Assembly (NCBI GenBank): GCA_029974595.1
Contig: JARKRC010000038.1
Location: 1-54,375, forward strand
Reading direction: 5' to 3'
Length of the DNA: 54,375 nt
Origin: Ereboglobus sp.
GTDB taxonomy: Bacteria; Verrucomicrobiota; Verrucomicrobiia; Opitutales; Opitutaceae
Positions 40,703 through 49,812 of this stretch are shown in pieces (the stretch's first letter is position 1; each line of letters begins with the position of its first letter). Both the position numbers and the translations under genes were made by a program. Below the pieces are notes generated by a model that did not search any database, was not told where the DNA came from, and was given only the letters and a program-made list of their open reading frames with translations.

Positions 40703-40819
40703 ATTTTCGATTTTGGATTCTCGATTTTCGATTTCCGACCGGGAGCATCCGCTCCGCTCTCGCATTCCGGAATCGCGCGGAAGCGCGCAATCGAAAATCG
40801 AGAATCGAAAATCGAAAAT
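40703..40819. repeat. 31-bp inverted repeat between adaptor and pump genes
   Basis: The left arm 40703-40733 (ATTTTCGATTTTGGATTCTC...) and the right arm 40789-40819 (AATCGAAAATCGAGAATCG...) are complementary at 30 of 31 positions, with a 55-bp GC-rich centre. As RNA it would form a long stem inside the adaptor-pump transcript. It fills nearly the entire intergenic gap. Confidence 0.8.
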
Positions 40820-40823
40820 GACT

Positions 40824-41966
40824 TCATCCTTCCGCGGGCGTCGGCGCCGGGTTCGACGACGGAACGACTTCGTTGTTGATGACGGCGGGGGCCTTGTTGG
40901 TGAGCTTGATCTGGCCGGAGGTGACGACTTGCTCGCCGGGCTTCACGCCTTTGAGGATCGCAACCTGGCTGCCGCGCTTTTGCCCGACGGTGACGAACTC
41001 CTGATGCGCGATGAGCTGCGTCGCGCCGTCGGCAGATTTTTCCTCGCGGAGGATGTAAACGAAATCGCCGTAGGGATTATGGACGATCGCGGCGTCGGGG
41101 AGGATGATGACGTTCTGGGTTTCGGGCTGGTCAACGGAGATGCGGGCGAAGAGGCCGGGTCGGAGCGTTTCGCCGGGATTCGGAAAAACGGCGCGCACGC
41201 GGACATTGCGGGTGGTGTCGCTGATGCGCGGCTCGATGGATTCGATTTTGCCGGTGAACTCGCGGCCGGGGAGCGCGTCGGTGGTCATGCGCACGGCGAT
41301 GCCGGGTTTTATGCGCGCGATGTCCTGCTGCGGGAGGCCGAAATCGGCATAGATGGGATCGGTGGCTTCGAGCGCGACGATGGGCTGGCCGGAGGCGATG
41401 ACCTGGCCGATGTCGATTTTGCGGATGCCGAGGCGTCCGGCGAAAGGCGCGGTGATGTGTTTTTTGGCGATGGTGGCGCGCATTTGCTCGACGGCGGCGT
41501 CGGCTTGGAGCGAAGCGGCCTCGGCGGCATCGAGTTCGGCCTGGGCGTTGGCGTTGCTTTTGAAGAGTTCGCGGGCGCGGTTGAGGGAGGTTTTTGCGAG
41601 CGCGGCCTGCGCGACCAGTCCCTTGAGCTGCGCATCCTCGATGGAGGTGTCGAGATCGACAAGGAGCTGGCCCTCGCTGACGCGCGCGCCGGACTCGAAG
41701 GCGATGCGGGTGACGCGCCCGCCGATTTCGGCGCAGACGAGGATGCCGGCGTTGCTTTGAAGCGTGGCGACGGAGTTGAGCGAGTCGCGCCAGGTTTGTT
41801 CCTTGGCCTTGATGGCGCTGACGGTCACAGCTGCCCGGCTTTTGCCGGAAGCGGCGAACTCCTCGCCCATTTTTTTGAACTGGCCGAAACGATAGATGAA
41901 AACGACGGCGATGAAAGCGACGACGGCCAGCACGGCGGCGATGGCGATGAATGTGTTTTTGCGCAT
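40824..41966 (-). CDS. RND efflux periplasmic adaptor subunit
   Basis: Membrane-fusion protein of 380 residues. It starts at 41966 (MRKNTFIAIAAVLAVVAFIAV), a single N-terminal membrane anchor. The lipoyl halves are VCAEIGGRVTRIAFESGARVSEGQLLVDLD and ITAPFAGRLGIRKIDIGQVIASGQPI. A helical hairpin of about 60 residues (LVAQAALAKTSLNRARELFKS ... AAVEQMRATI) lies between them. The beta-barrel and membrane-proximal parts follow (RVRAVFPNPGETLRPGLFARI). It links the inner-membrane pump to an outer-membrane channel and is the first gene of the adaptor-pump-pldA unit. Its promoter must lie beyond 41966, next to the 77-bp direct repeat. Confidence 0.94.
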   Translation of the reverse strand: MRKNTFIAIAAVLAVVAFIAVVFIYRFGQFKKMGEEFAASGKSRAAVTVSAIKAKEQTWRDSLNSVATLQSNAGILVCAEIGGRVTRIAFESGARVSEGQLLVDLDTSIEDAQLKGLVAQAALAKTSLNRARELFKSNANAQAELDAAEAASLQADAAVEQMRATIAKKHITAPFAGRLGIRKIDIGQVIASGQPIVALEATDPIYADFGLPQQDIARIKPGIAVRMTTDALPGREFTGKIESIEPRISDTTRNVRVRAVFPNPGETLRPGLFARISVDQPETQNVIILPDAAIVHNPYGDFVYILREEKSADGATQLIAHQEFVTVGQKRGSQVAILKGVKPGEQVVTSGQIKLTNKAPAVINNEVVPSSNPAPTPAEG

Positions 41967-42012
41967 GAGACGGGAAGATGGCACTAAATGACCGCGCCCG
42001 TTGCAAGAGCAA

Positions 42013-42089
42013 GCGCCTGTGCGGGCGGATTTGGGGTTTTGCGGTCAATGGGCTTCGCAGGCGGCGATTCCCTGCCTGATTTTCCGCGC
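42013..42089 (+). repeat. 77-bp direct repeat, left copy
   Basis: Begins GCGCCTGTGCGGGCGGATTT and ends TGATTTTCCGCGC. It is identical to 51961-52037 except for one C/T difference at position 64. The two copies bracket 9.9 kb that contain the RHS operon. This copy sits 47 bp upstream of the adaptor start codon and is part of the gene-poor stretch 41967-42338, otherwise filled by gene remnants. Confidence 0.9.
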
Positions 42090-42290
42090 TCCGAAGAATT
42101 GAAGGCGCTTGTCAGCTTCGCTTCCCGCTACGACACGATGCAGGATCTCCTTGCGCAAATCGTGCTCCTTGCCGGCGAAGGCTTCCGGTGCGTTCCTGCC
42201 AATGCGGGCTTCGCGTATCTTGCGGCTCTGCGCGTCGAGCGTGCAGGCTACGGAGTAATGTTTGTGATAGTCGATTCCAGTGTAATACAT
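42045..42290 (-). mobile_element. IS110-family transposase N-terminal remnant
   Basis: The minus-strand frame from 42290 starts MYYTGIDYHKHYSVACTLDA, continuing with KIREARIGRNAPEAF. This is the first part of an IS110-type (DEDD) transposase with its first catalytic aspartate in GIDYHK. Similarity stops after about 40 residues (near 42175). The frame then runs into the foreign sequence and the 77-bp repeat and ends at 42045. The rest of the transposase, including the serine motif domain, is missing, so it cannot be active. It sits at the left edge of the RHS block. Confidence 0.75.
42087..42179 (+). pseudogene. Possible UvrD/PcrA-helicase fragment
   Basis: On the plus strand the segment reads RSEELKALVSFASRYD, then TMQDLLAQIVLLAGEG. 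This resembles the R-x-E-E-L-x-x-L ... F-L-x-x-x-x-L-x-S region near the C-terminus of UvrD-like helicases. It is only about 30 residues and has no start, stop or further domain, so it would be a relic carried next to the IS remnant. Low confidence; it may be chance. Confidence 0.2.
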
Positions 42291-42338
42291 GACAGCTCCA
42301 GTCTAGTCCGCTTAACCGCGAATTTCGACTTTTGCTTC

Positions 42339-42863
42339 TCATGTTACCTGACCCCTTTTCTGGCCTTCGAGGCCTTCGATACTTCGGCTAGCCGTGGATA
42401 TAATCTTTAAAAATTCATCATATTCCCACCATTTCGAAAATGGCCGAATGATTTCAAATAATAGCTCTCCTTGCTTATTTTTAAAACAAGTAACTTCAAG
42501 TGGTCGGCATCGTGGATATGCGTATGCCGATATATAAACCGAGAGGCAAACTATTACTAGAAAAACAAACACAAAATCGAAAAGCACCATAGATTCTCGC
42601 CAATCATCAGGAACAACATATTTCAAAAATCCAAAAGCGATTAATAATATAATTGATATATATAATATATTAAAGGCCCAAAACATGCCGTAAATCCTAC
42701 GCTTAATTATATAATTAGAGTCGATTTCGGATATTTTAATCCTAATGGGCCTATCTTTCATTTTCCCGAACTTATTAATGATGATTAATGTATCACCACT
42801 AATAATAAATTTTTGGCCTCCTAATTCAGACTCTTGCTCAAATAGAAATGAATTATGATTCAT
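42339..42863 (-). CDS. Two-TM protein, candidate immunity partner of the RHS protein
   Basis: The 174-residue protein is of no family I can name. Residues 1-55 are beta-rich (GQKFIISGDTLIIINKFGKMKDRPIRI, read in two parts) and resemble a bacterial PH-like fold. Two membrane segments follow (about 60-82 and 92-114), then a cytoplasmic tail. It begins 9 bp after the RHS stop, the classic place for an immunity gene. Its DNA is extremely AT-rich: by hand count, 51 of 180 bases are G or C at 42601-42780. The last residues (GLEGQKRGQVT) and the stop lie in sequence continuous with the IS110 remnant, so the natural C-terminus may have been altered. Immunity is inferred from position, size, membrane nature and composition only. 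Confidence 0.6.
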   Translation of the reverse strand: MNHNSFLFEQESELGGQKFIISGDTLIIINKFGKMKDRPIRIKISEIDSNYIIKRRIYGMFWAFNILYISIILLIAFGFLKYVVPDDWRESMVLFDFVFVFLVIVCLSVYISAYAYPRCRPLEVTCFKNKQGELLFEIIRPFSKWWEYDEFLKIISTASRSIEGLEGQKRGQVT

Positions 42864-42872
42864 ATAGGAAAA

Positions 42873-45800
42873 TTATGGCCCGGGCGGTCCGGCTGAGAAA
42901 AATGTCTGGGCAAATTGTGATATATGGCTTACGGCAGCTTGGTATGATGCCGTAGTTCGCTGCACGGTATTTATTCCCGTTGGCGTGCGTGTCGCAAGTG
43001 CCATAGAGAATCCAATGGCTTTTATCGTGGTGCTTGCTATTGGGCTAGCGGCCAATCCCGTAGTGGTTGCCATTAATGTTTGGGCGCCCGCTACTAATGC
43101 AGGGGCCGAATAAAGGGCAGCTATTGGAGCAGACGCGACCCATGGCGTCGCATAACCTACCTGCGCCCATGCTTTTAGCGCCTGACCGCGACCACTTGTT
43201 TGCATATCAGTGCAAATTGCTGCGAACAATTGCTGGTCTCTGCTGCCTCTATATTCAGGTTGCCCGTAAAGATTTCGCAGCGCCTGATTATAGGCGCGCT
43301 CTACTTCCCATCTTCGATTAAAATTTGCTTCCGCCTGTGAACCCGCCCAGACAAAGTCGGATTTGATTGGATCAAATCTTCCCATATCCCCAGCACCATA
43401 ATTCCAATTATACCATTTGCTGTTATAATTTGATATATAGCCAATGACTTCCATTTCTTTCAATATCACATTAAAACTGGATATCCGTCCATCCGAATGG
43501 TAGAATTTGTCGGTTACCGGATCGTAGACGCCATCGGCACCGCCACTGGCGGCTAGCTTTTTATTATCAGCGAGCGGGCGCTTTTCCTCGTCTCCCGCTC
43601 CGGATGCAATGTTGCCCTGTCCGCCCGAGTGTTCGCTCTTTGCCCTTTGTTGCTGTATATAATGCGAGTCAATGGTCCACATGGAATTCATCCATCCCTT
43701 GATCCCCGCTTTAATTGCTGCGATGATTGCATTTGAACGCCTTATCAAGGCCTCGCGACCTGCTTGGCGGTGCGCCAAAAACTCCATTTCGTTGTCAAGA
43801 TCCTCCCCCTTTTGCTCAGTTGGAGATTGTCTGGAAATAAATTTGGATGACATGGGCTGTAGTGGAGAAGCCACGGCTGTGCTAATAAAAATGTTATTGG
43901 AGGGCATATCAACGCCGCCTTTGTTTATCGCACGCCCGAGTCTCGGTGAATAATATAACCCTCCGGAATACACAAGGCCTGTTTCTGAATCATTATACTG
44001 GCTCCCCTGTCTTATGGCATTCTTGCTTGCGCTGGGACCTTCGATACGCGTTAGCTCGCCGTAGGGGCTGTATTCATATGCGGCGGCGGCATTGCCATCC
44101 TTGTCCAGCAGGCCGGCGACGTTGCCGTTGCCATCGAAGGCGGGGTAATACGTGTTGCCTCCGTTTTGTATCATCAGCAACGCGCCCACTCCGGCGGTGG
44201 CGGTCAGGCTGCCGGCTCCGTCCAAACCCCACGTGTAGGCGGTGAGCAGGGGGCACGAATCGGAGGCCATCGCGTCATACTCGGCGACAAGGTTCCAGCC
44301 ATCGTAGGCAAACTTGATGATCTTTTCGGGGAGCCATTCGGTCCCCTGCCTTCCGTGGACGGTTTTGCCAACGCGGCGGCCCATGTGGTCGTAAGCGAAG
44401 GTCAGTTTCCTGGGCTGCGGCTCGCCGGCGACTCCGGCAAGCGTCTCATTCAGCGCGTCATGCGTCTGCATGGCGACGAGCCGGTTTTCCGCATCGTAGG
44501 TGTAGTCCCACAGGCCGTCGGAGATGAGGTTGCCGTCATTGTCGTATTCGAAGGTTTCATCGGCCTTGCGCTGGAAGACGGCCCGATTGAACGTGGCAAA
44601 GGCATCCGTATTTCCGTCCGCCTTCGCCTTGCCGAAGTGCAGGGTCGCCCCGGCCTTGGCCGCGTGTTGGGCGTTGTCGAGCAGCATTTCGATGTTCCAG
44701 AAGCGGCCCTTGTGGGCGGATGTGGAAAGCACGCCGCTGCCTGCCGCGACGGCCCGGCCTCCCTCCAGCATGGTGCCGGACAAGGGCACGCTTTTGTTTT
44801 CCTTCTCCACGATCTGGTTGAGATTGTTGCTTTCGTAATGCTCGTCGAGATCGGAATCGGGCAGGGTGGTGCGGCGGGCGGAGAGGCGGTTGCCCATCGC
44901 GTCGTAGGCGTAGCCGTATTGGCGTCCGGGCAGGGGATTGTTTTCGGCGCTCACATCGCCGCCCAAGTATTGCCGGGCCGAGGTCAGTTCGCCGCGCGCG
45001 TTGTAACCGTATCGATAGTAGGTATCGCCGCCGTAATCGGAGTAAAACGCGCCGCTCTGCCTGGCCGTCGAGCGCAGGCCGCGATCGTCATGCGTGTAAT
45101 CGTAGCGGGCAAACGACACGGGATTCGCCCCCGCGCCCGGCAGCCATGTGGTGTCGATGCTTTTTACCGTGCCGAAGGTTTCGTCGTAGGTGACGGTGCG
45201 GCGAAGCGTCTCCGACACGCCGTCCAGGTGCATCCCGGTCATGAGCCATCGGGCCGAGGCGTCGTAATCGTAAACAAAAGTCCGCTCCGCCTGCCCGCCG
45301 CCCGATGCCGTGATGGCGTTCATGGTTCCGATGTCCGTATAGGAATAGGCATAGGCGACCTCGGGAGATGATGCGCCGACGACCCCGAGCGTGAATCCCT
45401 TAAAACGCCCCGGGATGCCCGTCGGGGCCGTTTCGTAGGCATAGGCAATCCGCCGGGATTTGTATTGGCCGCCGACCTTGCTGTCGTAATACGCAGGCAG
45501 CGTTTCCGAAATGAGATCGAGCCCGCTGGCTCCCCCATAGGCGTAGGACCGGGTGCCGAGGGGATCCTCAATTGTCGTAATCTGCCCGACGCGATTGTAG
45601 GTGAACGTGGTGCTCGCGCGCGAGGCGCTGCCGGGGATGGGAACGGTCTTGGATGTCAGCTCGCCCGTGGCGGCATCGTAGGCGAGGTCGATTTCCTGCC
45701 CCCGGGCGTTGGTTGTCCGGACAAGGCGTCCGTAATCGTCGTATTCCCAAAGGACGGCATTTCCGGCGGCATCGGTGCGGCGGAGCGGCAGGGGCAGGTC

Positions 45801-48800
45801 GCCGTAATACTCAAAGGTTGTCGTGTCGGCGGTCGTGCCGCCGGGCCACTCGGCGCCGTCCCAAGCTGCGAAAGGATCGCGGTGGGTGCTCTGCGTGGCG
45901 AGGCGTCCGAAAGCGTCGTAGGTGTAGGAAACGGGCTGCGTGCCGCTGCCCCAGCGATGGGTAAGCTGCTTGCGGCAATCATAGGCGCTTCGTACGGTGG
46001 CCCCGGAGGCATCGGTCACGCAAACAACACGGCCCGCGCTGTCATACGCATAACGGGCGATGAGCGTGCCCGTGGAGCCGTCCGCGTTTTCAAACTGGGT
46101 CTGCCAGACCTGCGTCGTGGCAAACCCGGCAGACGTCTGGTTGTAAAGGGTGCGCACGGCCTTGGTCTTCTGCGGGGTCGTGAGCGAGAGGCGTCCGAGC
46201 GTGTCGTAGGCGTACTTTATCGTTTGTCCCCCGGAGCCGATCTCCTCGACGAGCAGGCCGTTGTAATAAACGCGCTCGGCGCTGATGCTGGAAACGGGAG
46301 TCCGGGTGACTTCATAGACAAGCCTGTCCTCGGGATCGACCTGCAAGTAGCTGGTCATGGTGTTGCCGCCGGCGTCGATGGTTTCGGTTTCCGCGATTTT
46401 TCCGGCGGAAAAACCGGTGAGGCGTGTGCGCGTGGTCGAAAGCGTCGTGAAAACAGCGCTGTTGTTCGCAAGCGGAGCCGTCCTTGTAGCGACAAGCCAC
46501 CAGGAGCCGTCGATTTTGGCAAAAGCCGCGGTTTGCGCGGTGATGCGATCGGCGGAGGCAGGCGTGAGCGAGGTCGCAGCAGGGTTAGAAACGGCGAGGC
46601 CGCTCTGGATGAGCGCGCCCATCGCGTCGTATTCGTAAATCATCGGGGCCGATCCGGAGCGCGTGACCCTGGCCATCTGGCCGCGATCATTATAGGTGAT
46701 GGAGGACGTGAGGATGCCGCCATTCGGGCCGGGTTCGCTGGTTTGCCGCGCGCGCCCCAGCCAGTCCTGCGTGGAGGCATTCCATGCGCCGGTGGCTGTC
46801 GAAGGGCCGGAATAGACCGTTGTCGTGATGAAGCCTGTCTGCGGGTCAACCGCATAGACATAACGCTGCCCGACAACGGCATCACCGGAAACCGAGGAGG
46901 GTCGGCCGTCGCGATGATATTCGGTGACGACCGTGCCGCCACAGGCCGGCATGACCGTGCGCCGCAAGCCGCCGCCGGCCGCGCGCGTTTCCGTCGCGGT
47001 GGAGGTGTAGCCATCGACGTTGGTGTGGGAGACCGCGCGCCCGGAAAGATCATAGGCGGTGGTTTCCTGCATCGTGCCGTCATTGGAGCCGTGGCGCTGC
47101 CGCATCACGACACGGCCGGCGGCATCGTAAAGGTAGTTGCTCTGGACGCCAGCCTGCGCCGCATAACCTGCGTCCGTGCTGGCCAGGACGCCCGTCTTTG
47201 TGGCCATGGCGACACGCTGCAAGGCATCGGGCTCAAAGGTTTGATGGATGCCCGTCTCGTCAGTCTCGGAAACCTTGAAGCTGCCGTCATACGCCGCTTC
47301 ATAGCTCGTGCCGTTGCTGTTATCGCGCCGGACAAGGCGTCCGGCCTCGTTGTAGGCATAGGCCACCCACGAGATTTCCTCGAAGGAGGAGCCATTGTAA
47401 ACGGCGCTGCTTTCCCGCATTAAGCGCCCGTTCCGGCGGATGCGCATGGTTGCCGTGGAGCGATTGGCGACCAGCCCGATGGCATCGATCACCGTATCAT
47501 ACATGGATGTGACGCCGCTGGCGTTCACAAGCCCCGTGATTTCAATTTCGCGCATCGCCGTGCCGTCGTTCGATGGCGTGAAGGTATTGCCGTCGTAAGA
47601 GCCCCGCTGGTAGGCGTAGGACACCTTTGTGCCATCGGGGTTTCCAATGGAGATGGGCAGGCCGTTGAAGAGCGCGTCGGCGTCGGCCTGGTTGGTCTGG
47701 TAACTTTTGGTAACGGTCGTGAGTGTTTCCGTGGCGGAGGCATACAGCGTCCGCGTGTAAGTCCATGCCTTGAGGTTATTGAAGGTTTGGCCGACGGCGG
47801 CGGTGGCGGTCATTTTGCCGACAACGACGCCATTGATCGTTTCCGTGCGCGATGAAAGGATCGTTTTGTTCCCATACCAATCCAGCGTATAATCGTAATC
47901 AATCACATGTCCTGTTCCCGGAGCGGCGCTGTCCGGCGAGGCCGGCGCATCAAGCCACGGGCGATACTCTTTGCTGACCATGCCGGTGCGGCCCTCGCGT
48001 CCCAGCAAGGAGGGATCCGAATAGTATTCGTATTTCACCCAGCTTCCATCGGGGTATGTGATCGATTTTACGCGGCCATAGCTGCCGCCCTCGGCACGGT
48101 TGGTATAATAATCATACGTCGTCGCATAGGCCTTGCCGTCGGGGTCCTGGATTTCCTGAACAAGCTCATCGAGTTGCGTGTTCGGATTGTTCCAGGCAAA
48201 GGCTTGATAAACGCGCTTGGTTTTCTTTGCCACGACTCCATTGCCGTTTTGGATTGTTATCATCTCGGCGCGCCGCCCCGGTTCGCCGGTCTCGACGGGG
48301 AGGCGTTCCTCAACGGAGAGCTGGTCGCCCATGTCCTTCATCCATGTGCCTGCGCCGTAGGCGGCGCTGGTGGTGAGAAGATGCGAGCCCTCCAGCCTGA
48401 CGACGGTGAAGCCGAATTCGTTGTCCGGCTGCGTGTCCGGGGCAATATAATAAGTGACATAGTCGGAAACGCCCGGATTAAGGTCAAAGACGCCGCTTGG
48501 ATGGCGCTGCCCGACGGCCGCCAAGGGATAAAAGGCAATGTCGAAACCGCCGGTCTCATGGTTGTCGGTCACGGTGACGAAGGTTTCCGGCGCGAGAATC
48601 TGCGTGATTTTCCCTTCGATATCGACGACGACAAACACCTGTTGATTGACGCCGCTGTAGCTCAGGAGACGCCGGTCGAACACGCTGTCATCCAAGGCCG
48701 ATGAGCGTATCACGAGATTGCCCGCGGGAGAGCCGTTGTAGAGCCGCCCGAGGCCGACGCCCCACGCGATCTCGCTCCCGGTTGAAACGCCGGTATCGCC

Positions 48801-49256
48801 GCCGGGGGACGTGCTTCCGCCAATGGCGCGTATTTCAACGTCGAACACTTCCGTAATCACTTGGGCGGGGTCGGCATTAAACACCTGAATCTGCCGCTTT
48901 GCGGAACCATCGATAACAACCTGGAAATTCCCGGCGGGACGCAGATTCAATGTGGCGTTGGAAATTCCCGTGGCGTTGAGCGAAAGCTGGTAGGTTTTTC
49001 CCGGCACGAGGACAGCCGATCCATCGATATTGCCGGCGCTGTCCATGCCGGCGCCTTCCTCCCCGAGAACGATCTCGCATGAAGCGCCGCCCGTGACGGT
49101 GGCGTCGCCGGAGATGTACACTTTTACCGCGAATGCGTTCGCGGACGCGAAAATGGCAAACAGGGTGAGGCACGCCGCGCGAAGGCCCGTGGCAAAAACG
49201 GACGCGATTTTCTCGCCGGAAGGCTTGCGCGAAAAGAGAGGGAAGAGGTTTTTCAT
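42873..49256 (-). CDS. Sec-exported giant YD-repeat (RHS) protein with variable C-terminal tip
   Basis: The 2127-residue protein has a Sec signal peptide (residues 1-43, ending ASANAFA). A unique N-terminal part (about 44-340) is followed by many YD repeats (about 380-1760, for example YDAAGRVVMRQRHG, YDYDASARWLMTG, YTYDAENRLVAMQ). The RHS core closes with YEYSPYGELTRIEGPSA, SETGLVYSGGLYYSPRLGRAIN. The tip (about 1775-2127) is unrelated to the core. It has a charged part (DPVTDKFYHSDGRISSF, VWAGSQAEANFNRRWEVE) and a hydrophobic part (about 2031-2075, GYATPWVASAPIAALYSAP and onward). YD repeats form a hollow shell that holds a C-terminal toxin in known members. The tip DNA is more AT-rich than the core. 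It is third in a four-gene unit. A secreted toxin or large surface adhesin are the options. Confidence 0.9.
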   Translation of the reverse strand: MKNLFPLFSRKPSGEKIASVFATGLRAACLTLFAIFASANAFAVKVYISGDATVTGGASCEIVLGEEGAGMDSAGNIDGSAVLVPGKTYQLSLNATGISNATLNLRPAGNFQVVIDGSAKRQIQVFNADPAQVITEVFDVEIRAIGGSTSPGGDTGVSTGSEIAWGVGLGRLYNGSPAGNLVIRSSALDDSVFDRRLLSYSGVNQQVFVVVDIEGKITQILAPETFVTVTDNHETGGFDIAFYPLAAVGQRHPSGVFDLNPGVSDYVTYYIAPDTQPDNEFGFTVVRLEGSHLLTTSAAYGAGTWMKDMGDQLSVEERLPVETGEPGRRAEMITIQNGNGVVAKKTKRVYQAFAWNNPNTQLDELVQEIQDPDGKAYATTYDYYTNRAEGGSYGRVKSITYPDGSWVKYEYYSDPSLLGREGRTGMVSKEYRPWLDAPASPDSAAPGTGHVIDYDYTLDWYGNKTILSSRTETINGVVVGKMTATAAVGQTFNNLKAWTYTRTLYASATETLTTVTKSYQTNQADADALFNGLPISIGNPDGTKVSYAYQRGSYDGNTFTPSNDGTAMREIEITGLVNASGVTSMYDTVIDAIGLVANRSTATMRIRRNGRLMRESSAVYNGSSFEEISWVAYAYNEAGRLVRRDNSNGTSYEAAYDGSFKVSETDETGIHQTFEPDALQRVAMATKTGVLASTDAGYAAQAGVQSNYLYDAAGRVVMRQRHGSNDGTMQETTAYDLSGRAVSHTNVDGYTSTATETRAAGGGLRRTVMPACGGTVVTEYHRDGRPSSVSGDAVVGQRYVYAVDPQTGFITTTVYSGPSTATGAWNASTQDWLGRARQTSEPGPNGGILTSSITYNDRGQMARVTRSGSAPMIYEYDAMGALIQSGLAVSNPAATSLTPASADRITAQTAAFAKIDGSWWLVATRTAPLANNSAVFTTLSTTRTRLTGFSAGKIAETETIDAGGNTMTSYLQVDPEDRLVYEVTRTPVSSISAERVYYNGLLVEEIGSGGQTIKYAYDTLGRLSLTTPQKTKAVRTLYNQTSAGFATTQVWQTQFENADGSTGTLIARYAYDSAGRVVCVTDASGATVRSAYDCRKQLTHRWGSGTQPVSYTYDAFGRLATQSTHRDPFAAWDGAEWPGGTTADTTTFEYYGDLPLPLRRTDAAGNAVLWEYDDYGRLVRTTNARGQEIDLAYDAATGELTSKTVPIPGSASRASTTFTYNRVGQITTIEDPLGTRSYAYGGASGLDLISETLPAYYDSKVGGQYKSRRIAYAYETAPTGIPGRFKGFTLGVVGASSPEVAYAYSYTDIGTMNAITASGGGQAERTFVYDYDASARWLMTGMHLDGVSETLRRTVTYDETFGTVKSIDTTWLPGAGANPVSFARYDYTHDDRGLRSTARQSGAFYSDYGGDTYYRYGYNARGELTSARQYLGGDVSAENNPLPGRQYGYAYDAMGNRLSARRTTLPDSDLDEHYESNNLNQIVEKENKSVPLSGTMLEGGRAVAAGSGVLSTSAHKGRFWNIEMLLDNAQHAAKAGATLHFGKAKADGNTDAFATFNRAVFQRKADETFEYDNDGNLISDGLWDYTYDAENRLVAMQTHDALNETLAGVAGEPQPRKLTFAYDHMGRRVGKTVHGRQGTEWLPEKIIKFAYDGWNLVAEYDAMASDSCPLLTAYTWGLDGAGSLTATAGVGALLMIQNGGNTYYPAFDGNGNVAGLLDKDGNAAAAYEYSPYGELTRIEGPSASKNAIRQGSQYNDSETGLVYSGGLYYSPRLGRAINKGGVDMPSNNIFISTAVASPLQPMSSKFISRQSPTEQKGEDLDNEMEFLAHRQAGREALIRRSNAIIAAIKAGIKGWMNSMWTIDSHYIQQQRAKSEHSGGQGNIASGAGDEEKRPLADNKKLAASGGADGVYDPVTDKFYHSDGRISSFNVILKEMEVIGYISNYNSKWYNWNYGAGDMGRFDPIKSDFVWAGSQAEANFNRRWEVERAYNQALRNLYGQPEYRGSRDQQLFAAICTDMQTSGRGQALKAWAQVGYATPWVASAPIAALYSAPALVAGAQTLMATTTGLAASPIASTTIKAIGFSMALATRTPTGINTVQRTTASYQAAVSHISQFAQTFFSAGPPGP

Positions 49257-49274
49257 GGCGCAATGGATTTGGGG

Positions 49275-49763
49275 TTAGCGGAGTTGGGCCTCGCGCAGCC
49301 GGTCTCCGGCATCACGGGAGCCTGGCGAGTCCGACAGGTTTCGAGCCTGTTCATAGTAGGAGGCGGCCGTCGCTTGGTTGCCCTCCTGTTTTTCCGCTAT
49401 CAATCCGAGATAATAAAGGCACTGGGCCTTTTGCGCGCTTTGCGATGCAAGCAGGTATTCCTTGGCGTAAAGCAGGCGCGCCTTGGCCGCGGAAACAAGC
49501 ACGGGCACGCGGTCGGGATTATTGCATTCCCGCGCGCGGCCCGCCGCCGCATATAAAACGATGCCGCGCTGCAGCTCGCCGAGGGCGGTTCCCTGCGGGT
49601 TCTGGAAAAATGAGGCTGGCAGCACGACGGGCCCGCTGCTTTCCACTGTGGCAAGTCCATCCAATACATCCCGGTAGGAAGGTGTTTGCGCGGTCAAACG
49701 CAGCGCCGATGCAAAAATGATGATGCAAATCAGGCATGACAGGGGTTTCATGGTATATTTCAT
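49275..49763 (-). CDS. Small secreted helical-repeat protein
   Basis: About 162 residues from the ATG at 49763 (MKYTMKPLSCLICIIIFASA); an ATG at 49787 adds eight residues. It has an N-terminal signal peptide. The mature part is helical with a TPR-like pattern (AKARLLYAKEYLLASQSAQKAQCLYYLGLIAEKQEGNQATAASYYEQA, seen as consecutive helices). It lies between the Ig-like gene (25 bp or more upstream) and the RHS gene (18 bp downstream), so it is an operon member. A chaperone or scaffold for its large exported neighbours is plausible, but no family evidence supports a specific role. Confidence 0.7.
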   Translation of the reverse strand: MKYTMKPLSCLICIIIFASALRLTAQTPSYRDVLDGLATVESSGPVVLPASFFQNPQGTALGELQRGIVLYAAAGRARECNNPDRVPVLVSAAKARLLYAKEYLLASQSAQKAQCLYYLGLIAEKQEGNQATAASYYEQARNLSDSPGSRDAGDRLREAQLR

Positions 49764-49812
49764 TTTGTTTGCGGATTTATAAAACATAGTATCTGGCTCG
49801 GAATGACGGAAA

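Noticed and set aside
38336-40879. An 847-residue plus-strand frame over the RND pump gene
   Set aside because: Highly Asp/Glu/Gly/Val-rich translation typical of an antisense shadow; the RND gene is unambiguous.
45465-47423. A 652-residue plus-strand frame over the RHS core
   Set aside because: Gly/Ala/Arg-rich shadow of the YD repeats, with no recognisable features.
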